A DNA stretch of 48,995 bases, taken from contig JAEWMH010000056.1 of the NCBI GenBank assembly GCA_023393235.1, positions 1 to 48,995 on the forward strand. The letters are read 5' to 3'. The first letter of the stretch is position 1; every line of letters begins with the position of its first letter. Positions 40,766-48,876 of the stretch are shown here, piece after piece. A program made the position numbers and the translations under genes. Below the pieces are notes generated by a model. It saw only the letters and a list, made by a program, of their open reading frames with translations, made no database searches and was not told the origin of the DNA. Source of the DNA: Bacillota bacterium. GTDB lineage: Bacteria; Bacillota; Bacilli; Paenibacillales; NBRC-103111.

Positions 40766-41839
40766 ATGGAAAACCGCTACGAAGCCATACTGAAAGAGAT
40801 GGAACCCCTATCCGTTCTGTCCCCTGACGGAGAGATCATTCCCGGACAGGAAGCGCCTGCGCTGGAGGACGCTCAATTGCTGGAGCTCATGCGCCGCATG
40901 GTATTTACCCGTACCTGGGACCAGCGTGCCGTCAGCTTGAACCGCCAGGGAAGATTAGGCTTTTATGCCCCCGTATCAGGCCAGGAGGCCAGCATTGTGG
41001 GAACCGGGTTCCCGCTGGTGAAGGAAGACTTTGTTTGCCCCGGTTACCGGGATATGCCCCAATTGTATTGGCACGGACTGCCTATGGCCAATGCGTTCCT
41101 ATATTCCCGCGGACACCAGGAGGGCGGACGGATTCCGCAGGGTGTTAACGTCCTTCTGCCGCAGATTATTATCGGCGCCCAGATTGTCCAGGCAGCTGGA
41201 GTTGCCATGGGACTCAAAAAACGCGGCACCACCAATGTAGCTGTGACCTACACCGGTGACGGCGGCTCCTCCCAAGGTGATTTTTATGAAGGGATGAACT
41301 TCGCCGGTGTCTATAAGCTTCCGGTGGTGTTTGTCGTGCAAAATAACCATTACGCCATTTCCACACCGCGCTCGAAACAAACGGCTGCTGCCACCATTGC
41401 ACAAAAAGCGGTAGCTGCAGGCATTCCGGGAGTGCAGGTGGACGGGATGGATATTCTGGCCGTTTATAAGGCTGCATCGGAAGCCGTGGAGCGTGCCCGC
41501 AGAGGCGAAGGCCCCACCCTCATCGAGACACTGACCTACCGCTTTGGACCCCATTCCATGTCCGGCGACGATCCGACGAAATACCGCACCAAGGATGAAC
41601 AGGGAGAGTGGGAAGTCAAGGATCCCCTCGTCCGGTTCCGCCGCTTTTTGGAGAAGAAGGGCCTTTGGCGCGAAGAGCAGGAAATGAAAATCGTGGAGGA
41701 AGCCAAGGCGGAGGTTGCCAATGCTATCAAGCAGGCTGAGGCCGCGGCGCCTATGACGGTGGAGGGGCTGAGCGACAGCATGTTCGAGACCACGCCCGCT
41801 TATCTGGAGGAGCAGAAGGAATATTTCAGAGGAGTCTAA
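40766..41839 (+). CDS. pdhA: Pyruvate dehydrogenase E1 alpha subunit
   Basis: 357 aa. TPP motif YTGDGGSSQGDFYEGMNFAG with VQNNHYAIS, and HSMSGDDPTKYR in the flexible loop. The region GHQEGGRIPQGVNVLLPQIIIGAQIVQAAG is typical of Gram-positive PDH E1 alpha rather than the branched-chain enzyme. It decarboxylates pyruvate and transfers acetyl to the E2 lipoyl arm. AAGGAGTGG precedes the ATG. First gene of the operon pdhA-pdhB-pdhC-pdhD; only the promoter of this gene is recognised. Confidence 0.96.
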   Translation: MENRYEAILKEMEPLSVLSPDGEIIPGQEAPALEDAQLLELMRRMVFTRTWDQRAVSLNRQGRLGFYAPVSGQEASIVGTGFPLVKEDFVCPGYRDMPQLYWHGLPMANAFLYSRGHQEGGRIPQGVNVLLPQIIIGAQIVQAAGVAMGLKKRGTTNVAVTYTGDGGSSQGDFYEGMNFAGVYKLPVVFVVQNNHYAISTPRSKQTAAATIAQKAVAAGIPGVQVDGMDILAVYKAASEAVERARRGEGPTLIETLTYRFGPHSMSGDDPTKYRTKDEQGEWEVKDPLVRFRRFLEKKGLWREEQEMKIVEEAKAEVANAIKQAEAAAPMTVEGLSDSMFETTPAYLEEQKEYFRGV

Positions 41840-41878
41840 CATAGACCGACAATCGGCGGAAAGGACGGGAGAAACAAT

Positions 41879-42859
41879 ATGGCGCAAATGACAATGATTC
41901 AAGCGATAACCGACGCCATGCGGGTTGAACTGGCGCGAGATTCCAACGTGCTGGTGTTTGGCGAGGATGTAGGCCGCGTCGGCGGCGTTTTCCGGGCAAC
42001 AGAAGGACTTCAGAAGGAATTTGGGGAAGAGCGGGTATTCGATACTCCTCTGGCGGAATCGGGAATCGGAGGGCTGGCGGTAGGGCTTAGCGTTCAAGGC
42101 TTCCGTCCCATTGCGGAAATCCAGTTTATCGGATTTGTCTTCGAAGTGATGGACTCTATCAGCGGCCAGGCTTCCCGCCTCCGGTACCGCTCAGGCGGAC
42201 GCTACAATGCCCCCATCGTGTTCCGGACTCCCTTCGGCGGCGGCGTTAAGGCTCCCGAGCTTCATACGGACAGCTTGGAAGGACTGTTTATGCAGACTCC
42301 CGGGCTGAAGGTGGTTGTTCCCTCCAATCCCTATGATGCCAAAGGGCTTTTGATCAGTGCCATCCGCGATAATGACCCGGTATTTTTTATGGAGCATCTG
42401 AAGCTGTACCGCGGCTTCCGGGCGGAGGTCCCCGAAGGGGAATATACCGTTCCCATCGGCAAAGCCAACGTGGTCCGGGAAGGCACCGACGTGACGGTGC
42501 TGGCCTACGGCGCAATGGTGCATACCGCTGTGAAGGCCGCTGAGGAGCTGGAAAAAACCAGAGGCGCCAAAGCCGAGGTGATCGATTTGCGCTCCCTCGT
42601 TCCTTTGGATACCGACACCATTTTGGCTTCCGTTAATAAAACGGGCCGGGTAGTGGTTGTCCAAGAAGCTCAGCGGTCGGCGGGAGCCGCGGCGGAGATT
42701 ATCGCCCGGATCAATGAAAAAGCGATTCTCCAGCTGGAGGCGCCGGTTATCCGGGTAACGGCTCCGGACACAGTATTTGCATTCGGCCAGATTGAGGATA
42801 AGTGGCTGCCTGATCCTGCCAGAGTGCTGGCAGGTATGAATACGGTTCTCGATTTCTAG
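41879..42859 (+). CDS. pdhB: Pyruvate dehydrogenase E1 beta subunit
   Basis: 326 aa, same length as BkdAB and colinear with it. Conserved segments are GEDVGRVGGVFRATEGL, DTPLAESGIGGLAVGL, EIQFIGFVFEVMDSISGQASRLRYRSG and TPFGGGVKAPELHTDS, with VQEAQRSAGAAAEII in the C-terminal domain. Forms the E1 heterotetramer with PdhA. It starts 39 nt after pdhA with GGGAG upstream. Confidence 0.96.
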   Translation: MAQMTMIQAITDAMRVELARDSNVLVFGEDVGRVGGVFRATEGLQKEFGEERVFDTPLAESGIGGLAVGLSVQGFRPIAEIQFIGFVFEVMDSISGQASRLRYRSGGRYNAPIVFRTPFGGGVKAPELHTDSLEGLFMQTPGLKVVVPSNPYDAKGLLISAIRDNDPVFFMEHLKLYRGFRAEVPEGEYTVPIGKANVVREGTDVTVLAYGAMVHTAVKAAEELEKTRGAKAEVIDLRSLVPLDTDTILASVNKTGRVVVVQEAQRSAGAAAEIIARINEKAILQLEAPVIRVTAPDTVFAFGQIEDKWLPDPARVLAGMNTVLDF

Positions 42860-42875
42860 GAAGGAGGGCATAACG

Positions 42876-44222
42876 ATGGCACTGTTCGAATACCGGTTCC
42901 CCGAGCTGGGGGAAGGTCTTCATGAGGGTGAAATTGTAAAGTGGCATATTAAGGCCGGAGACAAGCTGGAAGAGGACCAGGTTATGATGGAGGTCCAGAA
43001 CGATAAAGCAGTGGTTGAAGTACCTGCCCCTGTTTCGGGGAAGGTATTGGAGGTAAAAGCGGCAGAAGGCAGCGTTGCCCATGTAGGCGATGTGGTGGCC
43101 GTATTCGAGGTTGAGGGCGAAGGCACGGCGCCTGCTCCTGAAGCTGCAGCAGCACCCGCAGCAACGCCAGAAAATCCGGTGCCCGCGGCTGCACCGGCTG
43201 CAGCACCTGCTGCGGCAGCACAAGTTCCGACTGCACCTGCGGCACCTGCTGCTGTGGCAGCTTCGGCGCCTGTTCAGGACCGGCGCCACGTTATGGCGAC
43301 TCCCGGTGTACGCAAGTTTGCCCGGGAGCAAGGTGTGGATTTGACCCGCCTGCAGGGCTCCGGCAAAAACGGCCGGATCACCCGGGAGGATGTGACGGCC
43401 GCCGCTTCCGGCGTTGGCCAAACGGCAGCACCTGCAGCAGCGGAAGCGGCAAGTGTGGCATCGGCCCCGGCAGCCCAAACCGCAGCGCCTGCTGCATCGG
43501 CAGCTCCGGCTGTGGCTGACGCAGCGGAGGAGCGTGTGCCTCTGAAGGGTGTCCGCAAGATTATCGCCCAAGCGATGGCCAAGTCGGTGTATACGGCTCC
43601 TCACGTAACCGTAATGGACGAGGTGGACGTATCCAAGCTGGTAGCGTTCCGCCAGCGGCTGAAGCCTATTGCGGAGAAAAAAGGCGTCAAGCTGACCTAT
43701 TTGCCTTTTATCGTGAAGGCTGTAGTAGCGGCTCTGAAGCAGTACCCTGCCTTGAACGCTTCCATCGACGACGAGCGCAGCGAAATTGTATATAAGAAGA
43801 ACTTCCATGTGGGTATCGCTACGGATACGGATAACGGTCTTATTGTGCCGGTAGTAACCAATGCCGACCGCAAGAGCATGTGGACCATTGCCGCCGAAAT
43901 CAGCGAGCTGGCTGCCAAGGCCAGAGAGGGCAAGCTCTCCCCATCGGAAATGAAGGGCAGCACCTTCTCCATCACCAACATCGGCTCCGCCGGCGGGCAG
44001 TTCTTCACCCCTGTCATCAACTGGCCGGAAGTGGCTATCCTGGGCACCGGACGGATTGCCGAGAAGCCGGTTGTACGTGACGGCGCACTTGCCATCGGGG
44101 ATGTTATGGCCTTGTCCCTGAGCTTCGACCACCGTTTGATCGACGGGGCTACCGCCCAGCATGCAGTGAATCTCATCAAGCAGCTGTTGTCCGATCCCGA
44201 GCTGCTGGTTATGGAGGTGTAG
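42876..44222 (+). CDS. pdhC: Pyruvate dehydrogenase E2 (dihydrolipoyl acetyltransferase)
   Basis: 448 aa. A single lipoyl domain with Lys44 in VQNDKAVVEVPAP, then a very Ala/Pro-rich linker, the E1/E3-binding domain (VMATPGVRKFAREQGVDLTRLQGSGKNGRITREDV), a second Ala/Pro linker, and the catalytic domain ending with SLSFDHRLIDGATAQH. It forms the core of the complex. The linkers are strongly biased (GCA/GCG-rich) and create long false reading frames on the other strand. RBS AAGGAGGG; 16 nt after pdhB. Confidence 0.97.
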   Translation: MALFEYRFPELGEGLHEGEIVKWHIKAGDKLEEDQVMMEVQNDKAVVEVPAPVSGKVLEVKAAEGSVAHVGDVVAVFEVEGEGTAPAPEAAAAPAATPENPVPAAAPAAAPAAAAQVPTAPAAPAAVAASAPVQDRRHVMATPGVRKFAREQGVDLTRLQGSGKNGRITREDVTAAASGVGQTAAPAAAEAASVASAPAAQTAAPAASAAPAVADAAEERVPLKGVRKIIAQAMAKSVYTAPHVTVMDEVDVSKLVAFRQRLKPIAEKKGVKLTYLPFIVKAVVAALKQYPALNASIDDERSEIVYKKNFHVGIATDTDNGLIVPVVTNADRKSMWTIAAEISELAAKAREGKLSPSEMKGSTFSITNIGSAGGQFFTPVINWPEVAILGTGRIAEKPVVRDGALAIGDVMALSLSFDHRLIDGATAQHAVNLIKQLLSDPELLVMEV

Positions 44223-44226
44223 GGCG

Positions 44227-45639
44227 ATGGTTGTTGGAGAATTTACCACGGATATTGATGTACTGGTGATCGGTGCCGGTCCCGGCGGTTATGTGGCGGC
44301 TATTCGCGCCGCCCAATTGGGCCGGAAGGTTACCATTGTGGACAGAGCCGAGGTAGGGGGCGTTTGCCTGAACCGCGGCTGTATCCCCTCCAAAGCACTG
44401 ATTTCGGCAGCCCATCATTTGGAGGCCGTTCAGCACGGCGACACGATGGGAATCAAGGCTGAGGGAGTTTCCGTCGATTTCGCCAAGGTCCAGGAATGGA
44501 AAGGCGGCATCGTGAAGAAGCTCACCGGCGGTGTTGGCGGACTTTTGAAGGGAAATAAGGTGGAGATTCTCTCCGGCGAGGTTCTTTTTATGAGCCCCAA
44601 TGAGGTCCGGGTGGTCAGCGGCTATGACAGTGCACGGTACCGCTTTGTGGACTGCATTATCGCCACAGGCTCCCGGCCTATCGAGCTGAAGACCTTCCCC
44701 TTCGGAGACCGGATTCTTGATTCCACAGGAGCATTGAGCCTGGACCATGTTCCCGAAAGCATGATTGTCATCGGCGGCGGCTACATCGGCATCGAGCTGG
44801 GTCAGACCTTCTCCAAGTTCGGCTCCAAGCTGACCATTCTGGAGGGCTCCGACGCCATCCTGCCTGGCTTCGAGAAGGAATTCTCTTCGCTGGTGGCCAA
44901 AAAGCTGCAAAAGGCCGGCGCCGTCATCGAAACCGGAGCTATGGCTAAATCCGCCCAGACCTCGGAGAAATCCGTGACGGTTACCTATACCGTAAACGGG
45001 GAGGAGCGGCAGGCAACGGCAGAATATGTGCTGGTAACCGTAGGCCGCCGTCCCAATACGGATGAGCTGGGTCTGGAAATCGTGGATATGAAGCTTACGG
45101 AACGTGGATATATTGAGGTGGACGAAAAGGGTCAAACCAGCGTCCCCCATATTTATGCCATCGGTGATATTGTGGCAGGGCCCGCCCTGGCCCATAAAGC
45201 TTCTTATGAAGGAAAAGTTGCTGCGGAAGCCATCGCCGGGCACCCCAGCGTGGTGGATTACAAGGCCATGCCTGCTGTCGTCTTCTCCGACCCGGAAATC
45301 GCCGGTGTCGGCTTAAGCGAAACAGAGGCCAAGAAGGAAGGCTACGAGGTAGCCATCGGCAAGTTCCCGTATGCCGCCAATGGCCGCGCCCTTTCTCTGG
45401 GCAGTGCGGAAGGCTTTGTTAAGGTAGTGGGCGACAAGAAAACCGGTCTGGTGCTGGGTGCCCAGGTGGTAGGTCCGGAAGCCTCCAACCTGATCGCCGA
45501 GATTGGTCTGGCCATCGAAATGGGAGCCACCCTGGAGGATATCGCCTTAACCATCCATGCCCACCCCACATTGGCCGAGATGGTGATGGAAGCCGCAGAA
45601 GGCGCATTGGGCCAAGCGATTCATCAAATCAACAAATAA
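44227..45639 (+). CDS. pdhD: Dihydrolipoamide dehydrogenase (E3) of the PDH complex
   Basis: 470 aa. FAD site VLVIGAGPGGYVAAIRAAQLG, redox pair Cys47/Cys52 in GGVCLNRGCIPSK, NAD site VIGGGYIGIELGQTFSKFG, YAIGDIVAGPALAHKA, and the His-x-His-Pro C-terminal motif TIHAHPTLAEMVMEA. It reoxidises the lipoyl arm of PdhC with NAD+. It begins 4 nt after the pdhC stop. A terminator follows. Confidence 0.97.
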   Translation: MVVGEFTTDIDVLVIGAGPGGYVAAIRAAQLGRKVTIVDRAEVGGVCLNRGCIPSKALISAAHHLEAVQHGDTMGIKAEGVSVDFAKVQEWKGGIVKKLTGGVGGLLKGNKVEILSGEVLFMSPNEVRVVSGYDSARYRFVDCIIATGSRPIELKTFPFGDRILDSTGALSLDHVPESMIVIGGGYIGIELGQTFSKFGSKLTILEGSDAILPGFEKEFSSLVAKKLQKAGAVIETGAMAKSAQTSEKSVTVTYTVNGEERQATAEYVLVTVGRRPNTDELGLEIVDMKLTERGYIEVDEKGQTSVPHIYAIGDIVAGPALAHKASYEGKVAAEAIAGHPSVVDYKAMPAVVFSDPEIAGVGLSETEAKKEGYEVAIGKFPYAANGRALSLGSAEGFVKVVGDKKTGLVLGAQVVGPEASNLIAEIGLAIEMGATLEDIALTIHAHPTLAEMVMEAAEGALGQAIHQINK

Positions 45640-45661
45640 GCTATCCATCATAAATAACAAC

Positions 45662-45700
45662 AAGACCTTTCCCCTGTTGAAGGAGAAAGGTCTTTGTTTT
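45662..45700. terminator. Terminator of the pdh operon
   Basis: AAGACCTTTC (45662-45671) / GAAAGGTCTT (45685-45694), 10 bp, then TGTTTTGTC. The minus strand has TTGTTGTT beyond the stem, so it may also serve the convergent SASP gene. Confidence 0.8.
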
Positions 45701-45708
45701 GTCTTCCG

Positions 45709-45999
45709 CTAACGGATTTTTTGCTTCTCCGCCAGATGCTGCTGCGCCATCCGGATCATTTCCTTGACCATGGCACCCCCAATTTTGCCGCCGATCCGTC
45801 CGGCATCCTCGGTTTTCAGCTGGCCGTTGTCCCCTTGGGAGAGGGGTATGCCCATGGACTGGGCAACCTCGAATTTGACTTGGTCCGGTTCCTGCGGGTT
45901 GACCGCATATCCCTCCTGCCTCATCACATCGGCTTTGAAGCTGTTGATGGCCGAAGGCGAAACAGGGTAGGCATATTGTCTGCTTTTACGTCTGCCCAT
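45709..45999 (-). CDS. Alpha/beta-type small acid-soluble spore protein
   Basis: 96 aa on the minus strand. The conserved core is VKFEVAQSMGIPLSQGDNGQLKTEDAGRIGGKIGGAMVKEMI, in which FEVA is the GPR-protease cleavage site and the GRIGGKIGGAMVKEM helix is the DNA-binding motif. These proteins coat spore DNA and protect it from UV. The N-terminal ~25 residues (GRRKSRQYAYPVSPSAINSFK) are a basic leader longer than in classical SspA/B, so it is a divergent member. The RBS (GCGGGG) is weak. No firm sigma-G promoter was identified. Confidence 0.85.
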   Translation of the reverse strand: MGRRKSRQYAYPVSPSAINSFKADVMRQEGYAVNPQEPDQVKFEVAQSMGIPLSQGDNGQLKTEDAGRIGGKIGGAMVKEMIRMAQQHLAEKQKIR

Positions 46000-46100
46000 A
46001 ATGTTGCCCCGCTTTCATTCAAATTTGGGATGGGGAAGATGGGTGCTTCCCTTATTGTTTGTCCTTTCATCCCGGTTCATACTCCCTGCAGGGGAAACGA

Positions 46101-46125
46101 AACCCTCCACTATAGCACCAGACTT
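46101..46125 (+). repeat. 25-bp regulatory repeat, copy 1 (before the MerR gene)
   Basis: Begins AACCCTCCACT and ends CACCAGACTT. It is identical at 23 of 25 positions to the copy at 46925. No clear two-fold symmetry is present except the central CTATAG. It spans the upstream edge and -35 of the promoter at 46112-46142. Confidence 0.85.
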
Positions 46126-46142
46126 GGGGCGGGCGGTACAAT
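46112..46142 (+). promoter_or_regulatory. MerR-type promoter (19-bp spacer) of the tandem-MerR gene
   Basis: ATAGCA (46112-46117), 19-nt spacer, TACAAT (46137-46142). A 19-bp spacer is typical of promoters that MerR proteins twist to activate. Confidence 0.5.
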
Positions 46143-46174
46143 AGACCTAACAAGTCTCCCGGAGGCGAATGCCA

Positions 46175-46939
46175 GTGAACAGCTATAAAACCATCGAGCT
46201 TGCCCGTGTTAACGGGATTCACCCCAATACTGTCCGGCTGTATGAGAAATTCGGATTTATTCCGAAGCCTGCCCGCCAGCCCAATGGCTACAGATTATTC
46301 ACCGATTTGCATATGGAACAGATTAAGCTGATCCGAATGGCCTTTGCTGTTGAGGTGCTGCAGAACGGCTTGCGCCAAAAAGCCATTGCTATTATTAAAG
46401 CTTCAGCAGGGGAGGATTTTGCGGAGGCAATCCGTATTGCCGAAGCTTACCGCTGCCAAATCCGGGAGGAACAGCAGCAAGCGGAGGAGGCGGTGCGGCT
46501 GGTGGGGGAGCTGCTTGCCGATCATAAGCCCGCTGAACCGGATAAGGATCTGACCCGTCAGGAGACGGCCAAGCTGTTGAACATAACAATGGACGCTTTG
46601 CGGAATTGGGAAATGAACGGGCTCTTGACCGTGAAACGTAAGCAGAACGGGTATCGGATATATTCTGGTGAAGATCTTCGGCGGCTTAAAATCATCCGTG
46701 CCCTGCGCAGCGCCAATTATTCACTGTCGGCTATCCTGCGTATGCTGTCCAGCTTATCGGGCAGCGCTTCTCTAACTGACCTGCGCATGACCATAAATAC
46801 GCCGCGGGAGGATGACGAAATTATCTCCGCCTGTGATACCCTGTTGACCTCGCTGGAGGCGGCTGCCAACAATGCGGATACCATGCTGGCCCATTTGCAC
46901 CGGATGAGGCTTTCCTTTTCCCCTAACCCTCCACTTTAA
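46175..46939 (+). CDS. Tandem-MerR transcriptional regulator
   Basis: 254 aa containing two MerR winged-helix domains in one chain. Domain 1 (residues ~3-75: YKTIELARVNGIHPNTVRLYEKFGFI ... NGYRLFTDLHMEQIKLIRMAF) and domain 2 (~125-195: LTRQETAKLLNITMDALRNWEMNGLLTVKRKQNGYRIYSGEDLRRLKII) are separated by a Gln/Glu-rich coiled-coil-like stretch. A single chain could therefore act as an asymmetric pseudo-dimer. GTG 46175 is preferred (9 nt after GGAGG); ATG 46169 is only 3 nt from it. The 3' end contains copy 2 of the repeat and precedes the ABC genes it probably controls. Confidence 0.88.
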   Translation: MNSYKTIELARVNGIHPNTVRLYEKFGFIPKPARQPNGYRLFTDLHMEQIKLIRMAFAVEVLQNGLRQKAIAIIKASAGEDFAEAIRIAEAYRCQIREEQQQAEEAVRLVGELLADHKPAEPDKDLTRQETAKLLNITMDALRNWEMNGLLTVKRKQNGYRIYSGEDLRRLKIIRALRSANYSLSAILRMLSSLSGSASLTDLRMTINTPREDDEIISACDTLLTSLEAAANNADTMLAHLHRMRLSFSPNPPL

Positions 46940-46949
46940 CACCAGACTT
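46925..46949 (+). repeat. 25-bp regulatory repeat, copy 2 (before the ABC genes)
   Basis: Begins AACCCTCCACT, ends CACCAGACTT; two differences from copy 1. It overlaps the last codons and the TAA of the MerR gene. Confidence 0.85.
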
Positions 46950-46966
46950 TTTATGGATGCTATTCT
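46936..46966 (+). promoter_or_regulatory. MerR-type promoter (19-bp spacer) of the ABC operon
   Basis: TTAACA (46936-46941), 19-nt spacer, TATTCT (46961-46966). The geometry relative to the repeat is the same as at copy 1, and the RBS AAGGAGG of the next gene lies just downstream of the expected start. Confidence 0.5.
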
Positions 46967-46998
46967 TTTTGTGCCGGCAAAAAGAAGGAGGTTTTCAG

Positions 46999-47745
46999 GT
47001 GGAAACGACTATCCAAGTAGAGGGTTTATGCAAATCCTACGGTGCGGTCCTGGCAGTTGAACAACTGGGTTTTACCGTCCGCCGCGGGGAGGTGTTCGGT
47101 TTATTAGGTGCCAATGGGGCGGGAAAAAGCACAGCCATTGAATGTATCCTGGGTACCAAAAGCTACGATTCCGGAACAGTTTCGGTCTTGGGTATGGACC
47201 CTCTGAAGGATCGGAAGCGGCTTTTTGAACGGGTGGGGGTGCAGTTCCAGGAGGCGAAGTATCAGGATAAAATCAAGGTGGGGGAGCTATGCCGGATGAC
47301 CAGGGCGCTTTACCGGAACCCGGCGGACTACCAGGGCCTGCTCCAGCGGTTCGGCCTTTCGGACAAAGCCGGAAGGCTGGTCAGCGAGCTGTCCGGAGGG
47401 GAGCGGCAGCGGCTTTTTATTGTGCTGGCCCTTATTCCTAATCCAGAGGTGGTGTTCTTGGATGAATTGACTACCGGATTGGATGCCCGGGCACGCCGGG
47501 ATGTCTGGCAATGTCTAAGCCAACTGAAGGCAGAGGGGCTGACGATCCTGCTAACCTCCCATTTTATGGATGAGGTGGAGGCGTTGTGCGATCATTTGAT
47601 GATTATGAAAAAGGGCAAGGCGGTTTTCTATGGAACGGTCCGGGAGGCAATCGCCTCTAGTCCCTGCGAAACCCTCGAGGATGCATATCTGTGGTATACG
47701 GATGAGGAGGTGACTGGACGTGCGGGTCTTCAAAGCATTGTTTAA
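46999..47745 (+). CDS. ABC transporter ATP-binding protein
   Basis: 248 aa ATPase. Walker A GANGAGKS, Q-loop GVQFQEAKYQD, signature LSGGERQRL, Walker B VVFLDELTTGLDARARRDVW, where the usual LDEPT proline is replaced by Leu, and H-loop TSHFMDEV. The start is GTG 46999, 9 nt after AAGGAGG; the longer frame from 46957 overlaps the promoter. It couples to the downstream permease. The family covers drug, antibiotic and lipid exporters. Confidence 0.93.
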   Translation: METTIQVEGLCKSYGAVLAVEQLGFTVRRGEVFGLLGANGAGKSTAIECILGTKSYDSGTVSVLGMDPLKDRKRLFERVGVQFQEAKYQDKIKVGELCRMTRALYRNPADYQGLLQRFGLSDKAGRLVSELSGGERQRLFIVLALIPNPEVVFLDELTTGLDARARRDVWQCLSQLKAEGLTILLTSHFMDEVEALCDHLMIMKKGKAVFYGTVREAIASSPCETLEDAYLWYTDEEVTGRAGLQSIV

Positions 47746-48463
47746 TACCGAGTGGAAGCTGGCGCTGCGGGGGATGGATTTGCTCATTTTCTCCATCTGC
47801 ATGCCTGTTGTGGTTGTGGTGATCCTAGGGATTGTATACGGCAGCAAGCCGGCATTCGACGGTGCTGACTATTCGTTTTTGGAGCAATCCTTCGGGGCGG
47901 TTGCGGCCATCGCTGTTTGTGCTGGAGGGGTGATGGGGCTTCCATTGGTGATTTCGGATTACCGGCAGAAAAAAATCCTCAAACGGTTTAAGGTGACGCC
48001 GGTAAGCCCGTCTATGCTGCTGGCAGTCCAGGTTAGCGTTTATGCTCTTGCGTCGGTTCTCTCTCTGGTGCTGGTGTATGCCGCCGCGGCGCTGTTTTTC
48101 GGATACCGGATGGAGGGCAGCTGGCTGACCTTTCTGGGTGCATACCTGCTGGTGCTGCTTTCTATCTTCAGTATCGGGTTGTTGGTGGGCGGGACAGCGT
48201 CCAATATCAAAACGGCTGGCATCTGGGCCAGTGTGCTGTACTTTCCGATGCTGGTGTTTTCGGGTGCAACCCTTCCTTATGAGGTAATGCCCGGCGCGCT
48301 TCAAAAGGCCGCTGACGTGCTTCCTTTGACTCATGGTATTAAGCTCATGAAGGCGGCATCCTTGGGTCTGCCGGCGGATGGTGTTTTGCTTCCGCTTGCT
48401 GTGATGGCGGGTCTGGCTCTGATTTGCTCGATGGCGGCGGTCCGGTTTTTCAAGTGGGAGTAG
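47720..48463 (+). CDS. ABC-2 type transporter permease
   Basis: 247 aa with about six hydrophobic helices (LLIFSICMPVVVVVILGIVYG, GAVAAIAVCAGGVMGLPLVI, VSVYALASVLSLVLVYAAAALFFG, FLGAYLLVLLSIFSIGLLVGG, IWASVLYFPMLVFSGATLPY, LLPLAVMAGLALICSMAAVRFF). The segment LPLTHGIKLMKA is typical of ABC-2 permeases of the DrrB/NatB kind. The start is GTG 47720, overlapping the ATPase by 26 nt. Its substrate is unknown; control by the tandem-MerR protein suggests a toxic or drug-like compound. Confidence 0.92.
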   Translation: MRVFKALFNTEWKLALRGMDLLIFSICMPVVVVVILGIVYGSKPAFDGADYSFLEQSFGAVAAIAVCAGGVMGLPLVISDYRQKKILKRFKVTPVSPSMLLAVQVSVYALASVLSLVLVYAAAALFFGYRMEGSWLTFLGAYLLVLLSIFSIGLLVGGTASNIKTAGIWASVLYFPMLVFSGATLPYEVMPGALQKAADVLPLTHGIKLMKAASLGLPADGVLLPLAVMAGLALICSMAAVRFFKWE

Positions 48464-48472
48464 GAAAGAAGT

Positions 48473-48510
48473 GCCTTCCAATGATGCTGGTAAATTGGAA
48501 GGCTTTTTTC
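48473..48510 (+). terminator. Intrinsic terminator of the MerR-ABC operon
   Basis: GCCTTCCAA (48473-48481) / TTGGAAGGC (48495-48503), 9 bp with a 13-nt loop, then TTTTTTC. Confidence 0.85.
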
Positions 48511-48630
48511 TTTCAGGATTCAATATTTCGAAAATTGGAACTTTCAGCATAGGGGTTGCGCTTCTTAGGACCTATGTGGTAAGGTATGTCTTGTCACTTC
48601 TTCGGTGAAAAAAACAATAAAAAAAGATGC

Positions 48631-48659
48631 TTGACGAAAGATGTCGAACATGATATATT
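48631..48659 (+). promoter_or_regulatory. rRNA operon promoter
   Basis: TTGACG, 17-nt spacer, TATATT; about 220 nt before the 16S gene. A weaker upstream option is TTGCGC (48556) with TAAGGT (48580). Confidence 0.75.
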
Positions 48660-48709
48660 GTTATTCCGGCGGTGAAACGCTGACGAGGTAAGTTGATAAC
48701 GAATAGTTA

Positions 48710-48729
48710 GCTCCTTGAAAACTGAACAA
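48710..48729 (+). promoter_or_regulatory. BoxA-like leader element
   Basis: GCTCCTTGAAAACTGAACAA, the antitermination-type sequence common in Bacillales rRNA leaders. A GGTCC-TTCG-GGACC tetraloop hairpin follows at about 48860-48873, probably part of the processing structure of pre-16S RNA. Confidence 0.65.
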
Positions 48730-48876
48730 CGAGCAGCAAAACAATGAAGCCAAACGTTTCGGCCCCATAAAGTGAAGCAAAGCTCTCGCAGTCTTGCCAA
48801 GTACTTTACGGGGACCCCAAGAGATTGGGATAATGAGCTAAAGAAAGCTCTAACATAACGGTCCTTCGGGACCACT

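Noticed and set aside
42747..44249. 500-codon open frame on the minus strand opposite pdhC
   Set aside because: It is a by-product of the Ala/Pro-rich GC-biased linkers of E2; its product is rich in Arg/Cys/Gly without domains, and the plus-strand gene is certain.
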